A DNA stretch of 64,000 nt from Bacillus cereus ATCC 14579. GTDB taxonomy: Bacteria; Bacillota; Bacilli; Bacillales; Bacillaceae_G. How positions within the stretch are numbered: position 1 is the first letter of the stretch; each line of letters opens with the position of its first letter. Shown here in pieces: positions 18,044 through 27,900 of the stretch. Position numbers and translations under genes: made by a program. The notes below the pieces were generated by a model. It was not told the origin of the DNA and ran no database searches. It saw only the letters and a list, made by a program, of their open reading frames with translations. The DNA is taken from NCBI RefSeq assembly GCF_000007825.1, contig NC_004722.1:4934001-4998000 (forward strand). Reading direction: 5' to 3'.

Positions 18044-19213
18044 ATGAATCAACGTGTAGAAGCTGTTGATGCAATTCGTGGTTTCGCTTTGTTTGGCATT
18101 TTACTAGTCAATATGACATTAATTCAATTTGGGTTCTTCACCAGTGAAAAACCAACTTATCTATTTGGCGATCTTGATAAAGGTGCTAATTGGTTTATTC
18201 AATTTTTCGGCACACATAACTTTATATCCCTATTTTCTTTTCTATTTGGGCTTAGCATTATTTTGTTACAAAAAAGTATTATCGCAAAAGGAAAAAAATT
18301 CTTCCCCACATACATAAGACGTATTATCATTCTTTTACTACTCGGCTACATTCACGGCACTTTTGTTTGGGAGGGAGATATTTTATTTGCATACGGAATA
18401 ATCGGGATTTTTTTAATGATATTCATCAATCGAAAACCGAAAACTTTGCTTATTTGGGCGATTATTCTACTCGCACTTATTACACTTATGTCTTATCAAA
18501 CTGATCCATCTACAAATATAAATGATTTCGCACCTTATACTGAAAAAGAACATAAAGTCCATCAAACTGGAAGCTATATGGATCACGTCAACTTTAGATT
18601 GACTGAAAATCCTTTTGATTACATGGGAATTGACGGTGCATTCGGATTATTTTTCATATCAGTTTTCGCAATAATTTTCATGTCTCCACTGTTCCTACTC
18701 GGAATGTATGTAGGGAAAAAAGGCTGGCTATTTGAGGTCAGTAAACATATACCTGCTGTCAAAAAAATATGGTTTGCCACCGGTCTCTTCTCTTTTACAA
18801 TTAAAATCTTAGCTATGTTCATAAAACACCCGGTTTTAATTATGTTACAAGATGGCCTTACACCAGTAACTATGACCTTCTTTTACGGAAGCACAATCAT
18901 TTTATTATTCCATTACAAAAAAGCAACCCGTCTACTAACATACATGGCGAACATGGGGAAAATGTCCGTTAGTAATTACTTAGCGCAATCTATTATCGCA
19001 ACAACCATTTTTTACGCATATGGATTTGGCTTATACGGGAAAATCGGCTATTTCTTCGGTATTCTTTTAACCATCGGAATTTATACGATTCAATTATTCG
19101 TTAGCACCTATTGGCTCCAGAAATACCGAATGGGGCCAGTGGAATATGTGTGGAGACTGGGAACTTATTTAGAGAAACCACGTTTTAAAAGAGACTTGGA
19201 TAAAGCAAGTTAA
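18044..19213 (+). CDS. DUF418-family membrane protein (YeiB-like)
   Basis: A 389-residue protein with about ten membrane segments. The N-terminus RVEAVDAIRGFALFGILLVNM is the signature of YeiB/DUF418 proteins, and the C-terminal half ends with the DUF418 pattern (GPVEYVWRLGTYLEKP). The function is unknown; the fold is related to membrane acyltransferases. GAGGAGAGG precedes the ATG at 18044. The upstream in-frame codons belong to the leader. Monocistronic with a strong terminator. Confidence 0.88.
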   Translation: MNQRVEAVDAIRGFALFGILLVNMTLIQFGFFTSEKPTYLFGDLDKGANWFIQFFGTHNFISLFSFLFGLSIILLQKSIIAKGKKFFPTYIRRIIILLLLGYIHGTFVWEGDILFAYGIIGIFLMIFINRKPKTLLIWAIILLALITLMSYQTDPSTNINDFAPYTEKEHKVHQTGSYMDHVNFRLTENPFDYMGIDGAFGLFFISVFAIIFMSPLFLLGMYVGKKGWLFEVSKHIPAVKKIWFATGLFSFTIKILAMFIKHPVLIMLQDGLTPVTMTFFYGSTIILLFHYKKATRLLTYMANMGKMSVSNYLAQSIIATTIFYAYGFGLYGKIGYFFGILLTIGIYTIQLFVSTYWLQKYRMGPVEYVWRLGTYLEKPRFKRDLDKAS

Positions 19214-19215
19214 AC

Positions 19216-19251
19216 AAAAAAAGCAATGAGCCTACGCTCATTGCTTTTCTT
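19216..19251. terminator. Terminator between convergent DUF418 and nucleoside transporter genes
   Basis: AAAAAAGCAATGAG and CTCATTGCTTTTCTT enclose a six-base loop; both directions could use it. Confidence 0.85.
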
Positions 19252-19257
19252 AATTTA

Positions 19258-20439
19258 TTAAAGCATAACCCCAACGATAATCGCTGATAATATACTTACT
19301 AACGTTGCCCCGTATACAAGTTTTAAACCGAATGATGATACAACGTTTGCTTGTTTGCCATCGATACTCTTCGTTGCACCTGCGATAATTCCGATAGATG
19401 AGAAGTTCGCAAATGATACAAGGAAGATAGATAAAATACCTACTGTACGAGCTGATAAATCACCAGCTACTTTACCAAGATCAAGCATTGCAACGAATTC
19501 GTTCGTTACTAATTTTGTTGCCATAATTTGTCCTGCTTGTAACATCTCTGATGTTGGAATACCCATTACGAATGCTAATGGTGAGAAGATATATCCTAAA
19601 ATGCTTTGGAATGTGATTCCGAAAATTGAATCGAATACACCATTAATTGCTGTAATTAATGCCACGAAACCGATTAACATCGCCGCTACTGTTACAGCGA
19701 TTGAGAAACCAAGCATAATATATTCGCCTAACATTTCAAAGAATGTTTGTTTCTTGTCTTCTTGTAATTCTAAAATATCGTCTTCTTCTTTTACTTCATA
19801 TGGATTAATAATATGAATGATAATGAAACCACTAAATAAATTTAATACAAGTGCTGTTACTACATATTTCGGTTCGATCATTTTCATATAAGAACCAACG
19901 ATTGACATCGACACTGTCGACATAGAAGATGCACATAATGTATATAAACGATGTTTTGGGATTTTACTTAATTGATCTTTTACTGTAATAAATACTTCTG
20001 CTTGTCCAACAATGGCAGCTGCTACTGCGTTATATGATTCTAGTTTTCCTAGACCATTTACTTTACTTAACAACGTACCAATAGCACGAATAAATATCGG
20101 TAAAATTTTAAAGTGTTGCAGAATTCCGATTAAAACCGCAAAGAATACGATTGGTAATAACGCTGTTAAGAAGAATGAAACCTCTCCTTTATTAACAAGA
20201 CCACCAAATACGAAAACGATTCCAGCTTCCGCATATCCAAGAAGTGCGCCAAATCCATCTGAAATTCCTTTTACTAAAATATAACCAACTTGCGTATTTA
20301 ATAAGAAATAAGATAATGCTAGCTGAATAATAAGCATAATTGCGATTGGTTTATACTTAATCTTCTTTCGATCGGCACTTATAAGAAAACCGAGTACAAA
20401 TACAACGAGTAATCCTACAAGGAACATAACAAACTTCAT
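19258..20439 (-). CDS. nupC: Concentrative nucleoside transporter (NupC/CNT family)
   Basis: A 393-residue inner-membrane nucleoside symporter. Seen: the N-terminal three helices, the gate-domain region (GFGALLGYAEAGIVFVFGG), the conserved VGQAEVFITVKDQL with the substrate-binding Gln/Glu pair, SSMSTVSMSIVGSYM, and NEFVAMLDLG near the C-terminus. Together these define the CNT family. It should import nucleosides with Na+ or H+. No operon partner; no purine-type riboswitch seen in the 295 bases upstream. Confidence 0.92.
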   Translation of the reverse strand: MKFVMFLVGLLVVFVLGFLISADRKKIKYKPIAIMLIIQLALSYFLLNTQVGYILVKGISDGFGALLGYAEAGIVFVFGGLVNKGEVSFFLTALLPIVFFAVLIGILQHFKILPIFIRAIGTLLSKVNGLGKLESYNAVAAAIVGQAEVFITVKDQLSKIPKHRLYTLCASSMSTVSMSIVGSYMKMIEPKYVVTALVLNLFSGFIIIHIINPYEVKEEDDILELQEDKKQTFFEMLGEYIMLGFSIAVTVAAMLIGFVALITAINGVFDSIFGITFQSILGYIFSPLAFVMGIPTSEMLQAGQIMATKLVTNEFVAMLDLGKVAGDLSARTVGILSIFLVSFANFSSIGIIAGATKSIDGKQANVVSSFGLKLVYGATLVSILSAIIVGVML

Positions 20440-20734
20440 TAATAAAATCCTCCATTTAACTCTTCATTAACGTTGAACGTCTGACCATTCAAAACAAGAA
20501 ATAATCCGAACTTTCCATTTCTCCTCCAAAATCTTCAATTGGATAGGAAAGATCATAAAACCTCTTATTTCAAAGGCATTTTCCATTCTAACACAAATCA
20601 CAACTCATATCCGCACTTTTCTTTAAAAAATTACATTTTATTATAAAACGTCTATGAATGTTCGGCTTTTACTATCTGCAAATAGTTGAATAAAACAAAA
20701 AAAGAGCATCAAGTTTCACTTGATGCCCTTTTCA
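20440..20734. other. Intergenic region upstream of nupC and downstream of an AGCS gene
   Basis: AT-rich sequence without a gene. It holds the nupC promoter region and, at 20697-20732, the terminator of the AGCS gene. No riboswitch or repeat recognised. Confidence 0.5.
20697..20732 (-). terminator. Terminator of the second AGCS gene
   Basis: AAAAAGAGCATCAAG and CTTGATGCCCTTTT form a stem with one bulged base, directly past the stop codon. Confidence 0.75.
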
Positions 20735-22177
20735 TTATACCGCTTTTTCTTTATCAGCTACCGCTGACTCACCCCAACACTCTGTATTGTTCAAACCTGG
20801 AATAGACTCCGCATAAAAGACTGGATCTTTCCCTTGTTTCTTTTGCTTAATATAATCTGATAACGCTGCGAAAGCATACTTAGAAAGGAATACAATTGCT
20901 ACTAAGTTAATAACAGCCATAATTCCCATAAATAAATCTGCTAAATCCCAAACGATTTGAATTGTCGCTACAGATCCTAGCATAACCATACCAAGTACAG
21001 CAATGCGGTATGCATTTAATAGCACTTTACTTCCATTTAAGAATTCAATATTTGTTTCACCATAGTAGTAGTTACCTACTAATGAACTGAACGCAAACAA
21101 GAAGATTGCCACTGCTACAAATATAGAAGCCCATGGACCGATATGTTGACTTAACGCCTGCTGCGTTAATTGAATTCCGTTTAAATCAGCTGCATTATGC
21201 ACATCTGATAAAAGAATAATAAATGCTGTACAACTACAAATTAATAATGTATCAGTAAATACCCCTAAAGTTTGAATGAAACCTTGTTTAACTGGGTGCG
21301 TTACGTTTGCAGTCGCTGCTGCGTTCGGCGCACTACCCATACCTGCTTCATTTGAGAATAACCCACGTTTTACCCCTAATAAAATCGCAGCTCCTAATCC
21401 TCCGCCTACTACTTCTTTAATTCCGAAAGCATGTAAGAAAATTTCTTTAAATACATATGGAATTGCCGTAATGTTTGTTACAACAACGAATAATGCCACC
21501 GCTACATAAATAATTGCCATTACTGGAACAATCATTTCAACCGCGCGAGCAATTCGTTTTACTCCACCGAAAATAATAACTGCAAGTAAACCAGCCATAA
21601 CAAGACCTACTAATCTACTATCTGTTTTGAACGCCCCATCAAAGGCAGCCGCTACAGTATTAGACTGTACAGCGTTAAAAATCAATCCGAAACTTACTGT
21701 TATTAGAACAGAGAACACAACACCTAACCAGCGTTTCTTTAAACCCTTTTCCATATAATACGCTGGGCCCCCACGGAATGCATTCCCATCTTTTACTTTA
21801 TAAATTTGCGCTAATGTGCTCTCTACAAATGCAGAAGCACCCCCAATTACCGCGATTAACCACATCCAAAATACTGCTCCTGGACCACCTGCTGAGATCG
21901 CAATAGCTACACCAGCTAAGTTACCAGTACCTACACGAGAAGCTGTACTCATACAAAACGCTTGGAATGATGATACGCCGCTCTTCTCTTTTTGCGCTTT
22001 CCTCGTTTTCGAGCTTGCCCCATCCCCAAGCAAACGAATCATTTCACCGAAGTAACGAACTTGGACAAATTTCACACGAAATGAAAAATAGAGCCCTAAC
22101 CCAATTAACATCGCAATAATGATATATGACCAAAGGATATTATTTATATCCCCAATTACCTTAGCTAAAAAATCCAT
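20735..22177 (-). CDS. AGCS-family Na+/alanine (amino acid) symporter
   Basis: A 480-residue paralogue of the carrier encoded at 12854, with the same signatures: RVGTGNLAGVAIAISAGGPG, GGPAYYMEKGLKKRW and GLFSNEAGMGSAPNAAATANV. The start is the ATG at 22175-22177, nine codons inside the longest frame, because AGAGGGGG lies ahead of it. Residues after the second helix differ most between the paralogues. The gene probably has its own promoter, since 330 bases with a strong terminator separate it from the next AGCS gene upstream. Confidence 0.92.
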   Translation of the reverse strand: MDFLAKVIGDINNILWSYIIIAMLIGLGLYFSFRVKFVQVRYFGEMIRLLGDGASSKTRKAQKEKSGVSSFQAFCMSTASRVGTGNLAGVAIAISAGGPGAVFWMWLIAVIGGASAFVESTLAQIYKVKDGNAFRGGPAYYMEKGLKKRWLGVVFSVLITVSFGLIFNAVQSNTVAAAFDGAFKTDSRLVGLVMAGLLAVIIFGGVKRIARAVEMIVPVMAIIYVAVALFVVVTNITAIPYVFKEIFLHAFGIKEVVGGGLGAAILLGVKRGLFSNEAGMGSAPNAAATANVTHPVKQGFIQTLGVFTDTLLICSCTAFIILLSDVHNAADLNGIQLTQQALSQHIGPWASIFVAVAIFLFAFSSLVGNYYYGETNIEFLNGSKVLLNAYRIAVLGMVMLGSVATIQIVWDLADLFMGIMAVINLVAIVFLSKYAFAALSDYIKQKKQGKDPVFYAESIPGLNNTECWGESAVADKEKAV

Positions 22178-22509
22178 AATTGCATTGCCCCCTCTTCCTA
22201 ACAATAAGAAAATTATATTCTAAAAACTTTTAGTAATCAAGAACTTTATGTCAGGTTTTATAACATCAGTACGTTAACTCTTTTAACATACGTGTTTTTT
22301 TACATGAAAATATAGCCATTACATGCATTTATCCAATACTTAATAACTTATCCTATTCGACCAGCCATACTTTTAAAACAGTACGTTCCCCACAAATAAC
22401 GAGAGAAACAAACAAAAAAGTTATATTAATAATTACCTCTCACCCTTTTCATCATTTACTACAACAAAAAAGGCGAGCATCGAATTTACCTCGATGCTCG
22501 CCTTTTCAA
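22178..22509. other. Intergenic region between two AGCS genes
   Basis: AT-rich, about 330 bases. It contains the terminator at 22465-22506 and presumably a promoter for the gene ending at 20735. No gene, repeat or riboswitch recognised. Confidence 0.5.
22465..22506 (-). terminator. Terminator of the third AGCS gene
   Basis: A long stem, AAAAAAGGCGAGCATCGA with TCGATGCTCGCCTTTT. Confidence 0.85.
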
Positions 22510-23939
22510 TTACACTGCTTTTTCTTTATCTGTTACCACTGGCTTATCCCAGCACTCTGTATTCGTTAAACCAGGAATAGAATCTGCACTGAAGACTGGA
22601 TCTTTCCCTTGTTTCTTTTGCCTTACATAGTCTGTTAATGCCGCGTACGCAAATCGGCCAAGAAGTGTAATCGCAATTAAGTTCGTGATTACCATTAGAC
22701 CCATAAATAAGTCTGCCATATTCCATACAACTTGAAGCGTCGCAACAGAACCGAATAATACCATTCCAACTACCGCAATACGGTAAATTGTTAACCACGT
22801 TTTGCTTTGCTTAATAAATTCAATATTTGTTTCACCATAATAGTAGTTTCCTAAAAGAGAACTAAATGCAAATAAGAAAATAATAATCGCTAAGAAGCTA
22901 CTTGCCCATGGGCCGATTTGTGAGCTTAATGCATTTTGCGTTAATTCAATACCTTCTAAATTTGTTGCTTTATATGCACCAGAACATAGTACGATAAATG
23001 CTGTTGATGTACATACTAAGAATGTATCTACTAAAACGCCGATCGTTTGAATAAAACCTTGTTTTGCTGGATGCGTTACATCAGCTGTTGCTGCCGCGTT
23101 CGGCGCACTACCCATACCTGCTTCGTTCGCAAATAATCCGCGCTGAATACCATATTTCATCGCAGCACCGATACCGCCACCTACAGCTGAATCTAAACCG
23201 AATGCACCTTTAAAGATTTCCGTAAACACATCTGGTATTAAATAGAAGTTTTTAATGACAACAAAAATAGCTACCGCAATATAAACAAGCGCCATTGGCG
23301 GAACAATCATTTCCGACATACGTGCAATACTTTTTACACCACCAAAAATAATAACCGCAACTAATGCAGCTAATACAATACCAACAATATAACGCTCTAA
23401 ACCAAATGCATTTTCAAACGCTAATGTTACTGTATTCGCTTGTACTGAGTTAAAAATTAACCCGTAACTAACTGTAATAAGGATAGAAAACCAAATTCCC
23501 ATCCAACGTTTATTTAAACCTTTTTCCATATAATAAGCAGGACCACCACGGAAGCCACTGCCATCTTTTACTTTATAAATTTGGGCAAGCGTACTTTCTA
23601 CGAAACTTGAAGAAGCCCCGATAATCGCAATAACCCACATCCAAAATACAGCTCCAGGTCCTCCCATAGATATAGCTAATGCTACACCAGCTAAGTTACC
23701 GATACCAATACGAGCTGCTGAACTCATACAAAATGCTTGGAAAGAAGATACACTACCTTTTTTACGCGTCTTTCCAGTTAATCCATCACTCATAGTCGAA
23801 CCATTTCCCCTAAATGAGTAATTTGTACGAATTTCAATTTAATAGAAAAATAAAGACCTAAACCAATTAACATTGCAATAAGAATATATGACCAAAGAAT
23901 TGTATTTGTTGATGAAATAAATTGCTCTAAAATATTCAT
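22510..23939 (-). pseudogene. Third AGCS-family symporter, frameshifted after codon 49
   Basis: Codons from the ATG at 23937-23939 encode MNILEQFISSTNTILWSYIL, then the second helix to EMVRL, and hit TGA. The rest of the carrier (MSDGLTGKTRKKG onward, 427 residues) continues in another frame from 23793 with all family signatures. Alignment with the two paralogues shows no residues missing at the joint: one base lost in CGACTATGAGTG explains it. The stop and the internal ATG overlap (ATGA), so two coupled polypeptides are conceivable, but splitting after one helix would probably abolish transport. Sequencing error is the other option. Confidence 0.82.
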
Positions 23940-24124
23940 ACAATTAACCCCTCCTTTTCTCCATAAAACGAATTATATTTAAAAAACATTCAAAAATCAA
24001 CATTTTTCGACAATTTGCAATTTCCAAATATTAGCCAGGTTCACAGTAACAATGTCCTTATGACTGACTACCCTCCCTCTAACTGTGCATACTAAAACAA
24101 AAAATAAATTCACAAACAACCCTA

Positions 24125-24168
24125 TTGACAAAAATACCAACCTGTAACTATAATGATTACAACAGGTT
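24125..24168 (+). promoter_or_regulatory. Promoter with overlapping inverted repeat for the NmrA-like gene
   Basis: TTGACA at 24125-24130 and TATAAT at 24149-24154 are 18 bases apart. The arms AACCTGT (24139-24145) and ACAGGTT (24162-24168) bracket the -10 element, so a bound repressor would block polymerase. The regulator is unknown. Confidence 0.65.
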
Positions 24169-24243
24169 GTAACAAACCTAATTACAACAAATTCATTTAC
24201 TTTCAGATATACACTTTAACAAAACACTTTGGAGGGATTTATT

Positions 24244-24882
24244 ATGAAAATCGGAATTATCGGAGCAACTGGTAAAGCAGGAAGTCGTATTTTAAAAGAA
24301 GCATTGGATCGCGGACATGAAGTAACTGCAATCGTAAGAAACGCTGCAAAAATTACAGAAGAAAACGTAAAAGTTTTAGAAAAAGACGTATTTTCTCTTA
24401 CATCTAACGACTTGCAAGCATTCGATGTAGTTGTAAATGCATTCGGTGCTCCAGCAGGACATGATCACCTTCACGTAGATGCAGGAAACGTACTAATTGA
24501 AGCGATGAAAGGTGCACCTAACACAAAATTAGTTGTAGTTGGTGGCGCTGGAAGCTTATTTGTAGACGAAGAGAAAACAACACGTGTATTTGAGACACCA
24601 GGTTTCCCGGAAGAATACCTTGCAACAGCTCAAAACCAAGGTAAAAACTTAGAAATCTTACAACAAACAAATGATATCACTTGGACATTCATCAGCCCTT
24701 CTGCACTATTCGCATTAGGAAAACGCACTGGTTCTTATAAAGCTGGTAAAGACAACCTGCTTGTGAACGCAAAAGGTGATAGCTACGTAAGTTATGAAGA
24801 CTTCGCAGTTGCAGCACTTGATGAAATCGAAAATCCAAAACATGTAAACGAACGCTTCACAGTAGTTTCTGAAGCTGAATAA
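24244..24882 (+). CDS. NAD(P)-binding atypical SDR, NmrA/YwnB-like
   Basis: The 212-residue protein starts MKIGIIGATGKAGSRILKEA with the glycine-rich dinucleotide motif GATGKAG. It fits the atypical SDR (NAD(P)H-binding, flavin-reductase-like) family, which lacks the YxxxK pair; a fitting substrate cannot be named. GGAGGG lies before the ATG at 24244. The near-consensus promoter with an inverted repeat across its -10 suggests tight repression and induction, typical of redox- or quinone-responsive genes. Confidence 0.85.
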   Translation: MKIGIIGATGKAGSRILKEALDRGHEVTAIVRNAAKITEENVKVLEKDVFSLTSNDLQAFDVVVNAFGAPAGHDHLHVDAGNVLIEAMKGAPNTKLVVVGGAGSLFVDEEKTTRVFETPGFPEEYLATAQNQGKNLEILQQTNDITWTFISPSALFALGKRTGSYKAGKDNLLVNAKGDSYVSYEDFAVAALDEIENPKHVNERFTVVSEAE

Positions 24883-24883
24883 T

Positions 24884-24924
24884 AAAAAAAGCTCGTAAAA
24901 CATTATGTTTTACGAGCTTTTTCT
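24884..24924. terminator. Bidirectional terminator
   Basis: AAGCTCGTAAAAC and GTTTTACGAGCTT around a five-base loop, with A and T runs on either side, serve the convergent NmrA-like and M60 protease genes. Confidence 0.88.
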
Positions 24925-24926
24925 TA

Positions 24927-27900
24927 TTATTGCACTTGCTCTAATCCATTTTGAGTAATCTTAAAGGATATTTCTTGCCCCTTCATCGCATCCTCTTTTT
25001 TAACTAACTCATTCTTTTTGTACCAATTCAAACGACTCGGTTCCGCATGGTATACTTTCAGCACATCTCCATACTCAAATGCCGTTCCATTTACTTGCCC
25101 AGCAAAATTCTTTGAAGTCTCTTGTCCTTCTGCCGTTACATGCTTTTTCTCATTTCCATTTTGATCATAAATCGTAAGGCCTATATACTGCTCATTTACA
25201 AAGCGATAATGAATCTCCTCATTTGTAAATGTTGCATGTAATTTCTTTTCAGCGTGGTTTAACGTAACAATTGAACGTGTAACATCGGACACACCTTGAT
25301 AGACTAGACTATCCCCATATGTCACTTCTACAGGAACTTCCGTCACCTTCTTATTTCCAAATCGATCTTTCGTTTCTACTTTCACTTTTTGCTGACCAAT
25401 TTTTGTCGTATCTATTTCCCCTACAAAACCTACTACTTCTCCACCCTGTACTTCAACAAAGTTCTTCGCGTCTAGCGTTTCGCTATTTGTTCCGATTACT
25501 ACTTGCTGCGGATTTGCTTTTACTGTTTGCTCACCGTCTAATCTTTCAAATCCATTTTCAGTTATTTTGAAGACTAATTCCTTTATCTCTTTACTTTTTC
25601 CTTCGCCCACATATACATCTTTTTGATACCAATGTAAACGAGAAGATTCCGCATGATATACTTTCACTACATCTCCATACTCAAATGCAATTCCATTTAC
25701 TTCCTTAGCAAATTCTTGCGTATTCTCTAAACCTTTTACTGCTATATTTTTCTTCACTCTTCCTTCTTTATCGTACAATGTGAATTCAAAATACTTTTCA
25801 TCTTTAAAGTAATCATGAATTAGGTTCTTTGTATCTGTCGCACTCAGTTTTTTCGTATCATGATGCAAAGTTACAATTGATTTCAAGTCACCATCTCTAT
25901 AGCTCAGCCCATATACAAGTAGGCTATCTCCATATGTTACTGTTAGAGGAACTTCTGTCACTTTCTTATTTCCAAATCGATCTTTCGTTTCTACTTTTAC
26001 TTTTTGTTCACCGATTTTTGTTGTATTTGGTTTTTCTACAAATCCAACTACTTCTCCATCTTTTACTTCAACAAAGTTTTTTGCATTTATTTTCTCTACA
26101 TCTGTTCCGATTACTACCTTCTGTGGTACTGCCTTTACCTCTTGTAAAGTTTCCATTCTTTCAAAGCCTTTTTCAGTTACCTTGAAGAATAATTCTTTTT
26201 CTACTTTCGCCTTACCTTGGCCAGCAAGGCTATTATTTTGATACCATTTCAAGCGGTCCGGTTCTGCATGGAATACTTTTACTACATCACCATATTCAAA
26301 CTGCATTCCACTCACTTGCTCCGCAAATTTCTTTGAAGTTTCTTGTCCTTCCGCTGTTACACGCTTTTTTGTGTTCCCATTTTGATCATATAGCGTAATC
26401 CCCATATACTCTTCATTTACATAACGATAATGAACAGGATTACCTGTAAACGTTGCGTGCAGTTCCTTTTTATCATGTTGCAATGTTACAACCGAACGTA
26501 TTGCATTATCATTAGCATGAAATACTAAACTATCTCCATAAATTACTTCAAGCGGCACTTCTGTTATCTTCTTATTTCCAAAAGCATCCTTCGTCTCTAT
26601 TTTTACTTTTTGTTCTCCAATTTTTGATGTATTTGGTTTTTCTACAAAACCAACCACTTCTCCATCTTTTACTTGTACGAATTCTTTCGGATCTAGTTTG
26701 TCTACATCCATTCCGACTACTACTTTTTGCAGTTTCGCCGTCACTTCTTGTAAACTATCTTTTAATTCGAACCCTTGCTCAGTTATTTGGAATAATTTCT
26801 CTTTTTTATTTTTAACTTTTCCTTGATCTACAAGTTCGTTATTTTTAAACCACTTCAAACGGCTTGGTTCTGCGTGGAATACTTTTATTACATCACCATA
26901 TTCAAAATCCAATTCATTTAGTTCCATCGCAAATCTTTTTCCCGTTTCTTGTCCTTCTGCTGATACAAGTTTCTTTTCAATCCCATTTCGATCATATAGC
27001 GTTAAGCCCATATATTCTTCTTTTTCAAAACGGTAATGTATTTCATTATTAGTAAAGTTTACATTTAATTTCTTCTTATTGTGGTGAAGTGTCACTGTCG
27101 ACATTACATCATCTGAAAGTCCTTGAAAAACTATACTGTCATCATAAAATCCGTTAACTTGGATAGGAATTGAATTTTTATTTCCTTTCTCATCCCCAAT
27201 TTCTACTAACACTTCCTGTTTCCCATTCTCTAATTTAGGCCATACAATCTTTCCTGTTACTTTTACATTCTCACCTAAATTTCGAACAAGCTTACTTGCT
27301 TCATTCTCGTCAGAATCTGTACCAACTAAAAGATTTTGTACTTCATTAGCAGGTTCACCATACGGAACCTTATACAGTTCAACTTGCTTCTCACGAATAT
27401 CATTACTATCTGTAGCTTTCCAGATTTCCTTTTCTAATTTAGGTAACTTTGATTTTTCTATTTTCTCTCTAATATCATCATTTGGTGTTAATCCCCACTC
27501 CTCAAAGAAAGGAATTAAATTTTGCCCTGCCACTTTTGATGTCATATAAATAAATAGCTGCTTTTTCTCTTCATCAGAATGAGGCATTTCACTCTGAGGT
27601 AACAAACGATAAGCTTGATGTAACCTAGGATAAAAATGTTCTCCATACACTACATTTAATTGCCAAAACATTGTAAGAGGATTAATGTCATCAATGAATC
27701 TTTCTGCTTTAGGCTTCTCTAAATACTCAAATGAGTTTTTATAGTGCTCATCCATTTCTAATTGATTCCCTAACGCCTTTTGAACAGCTAATGAGTAAAT
27801 ATTTACTGTTACTTCCCTTACTTTAGACCACTTCCACGGTTCTTGCTGATGTAAATGACCAACTTCATGCCACGGTCCCCATCCATCCTTCTCAAGTACC

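Noticed and set aside
24927..27100. Long plus-strand hydrophobic frames opposite the M60 gene
   Set aside because: They recur with the repeated protein modules on the other strand and have no start signals; they are antisense shadows.
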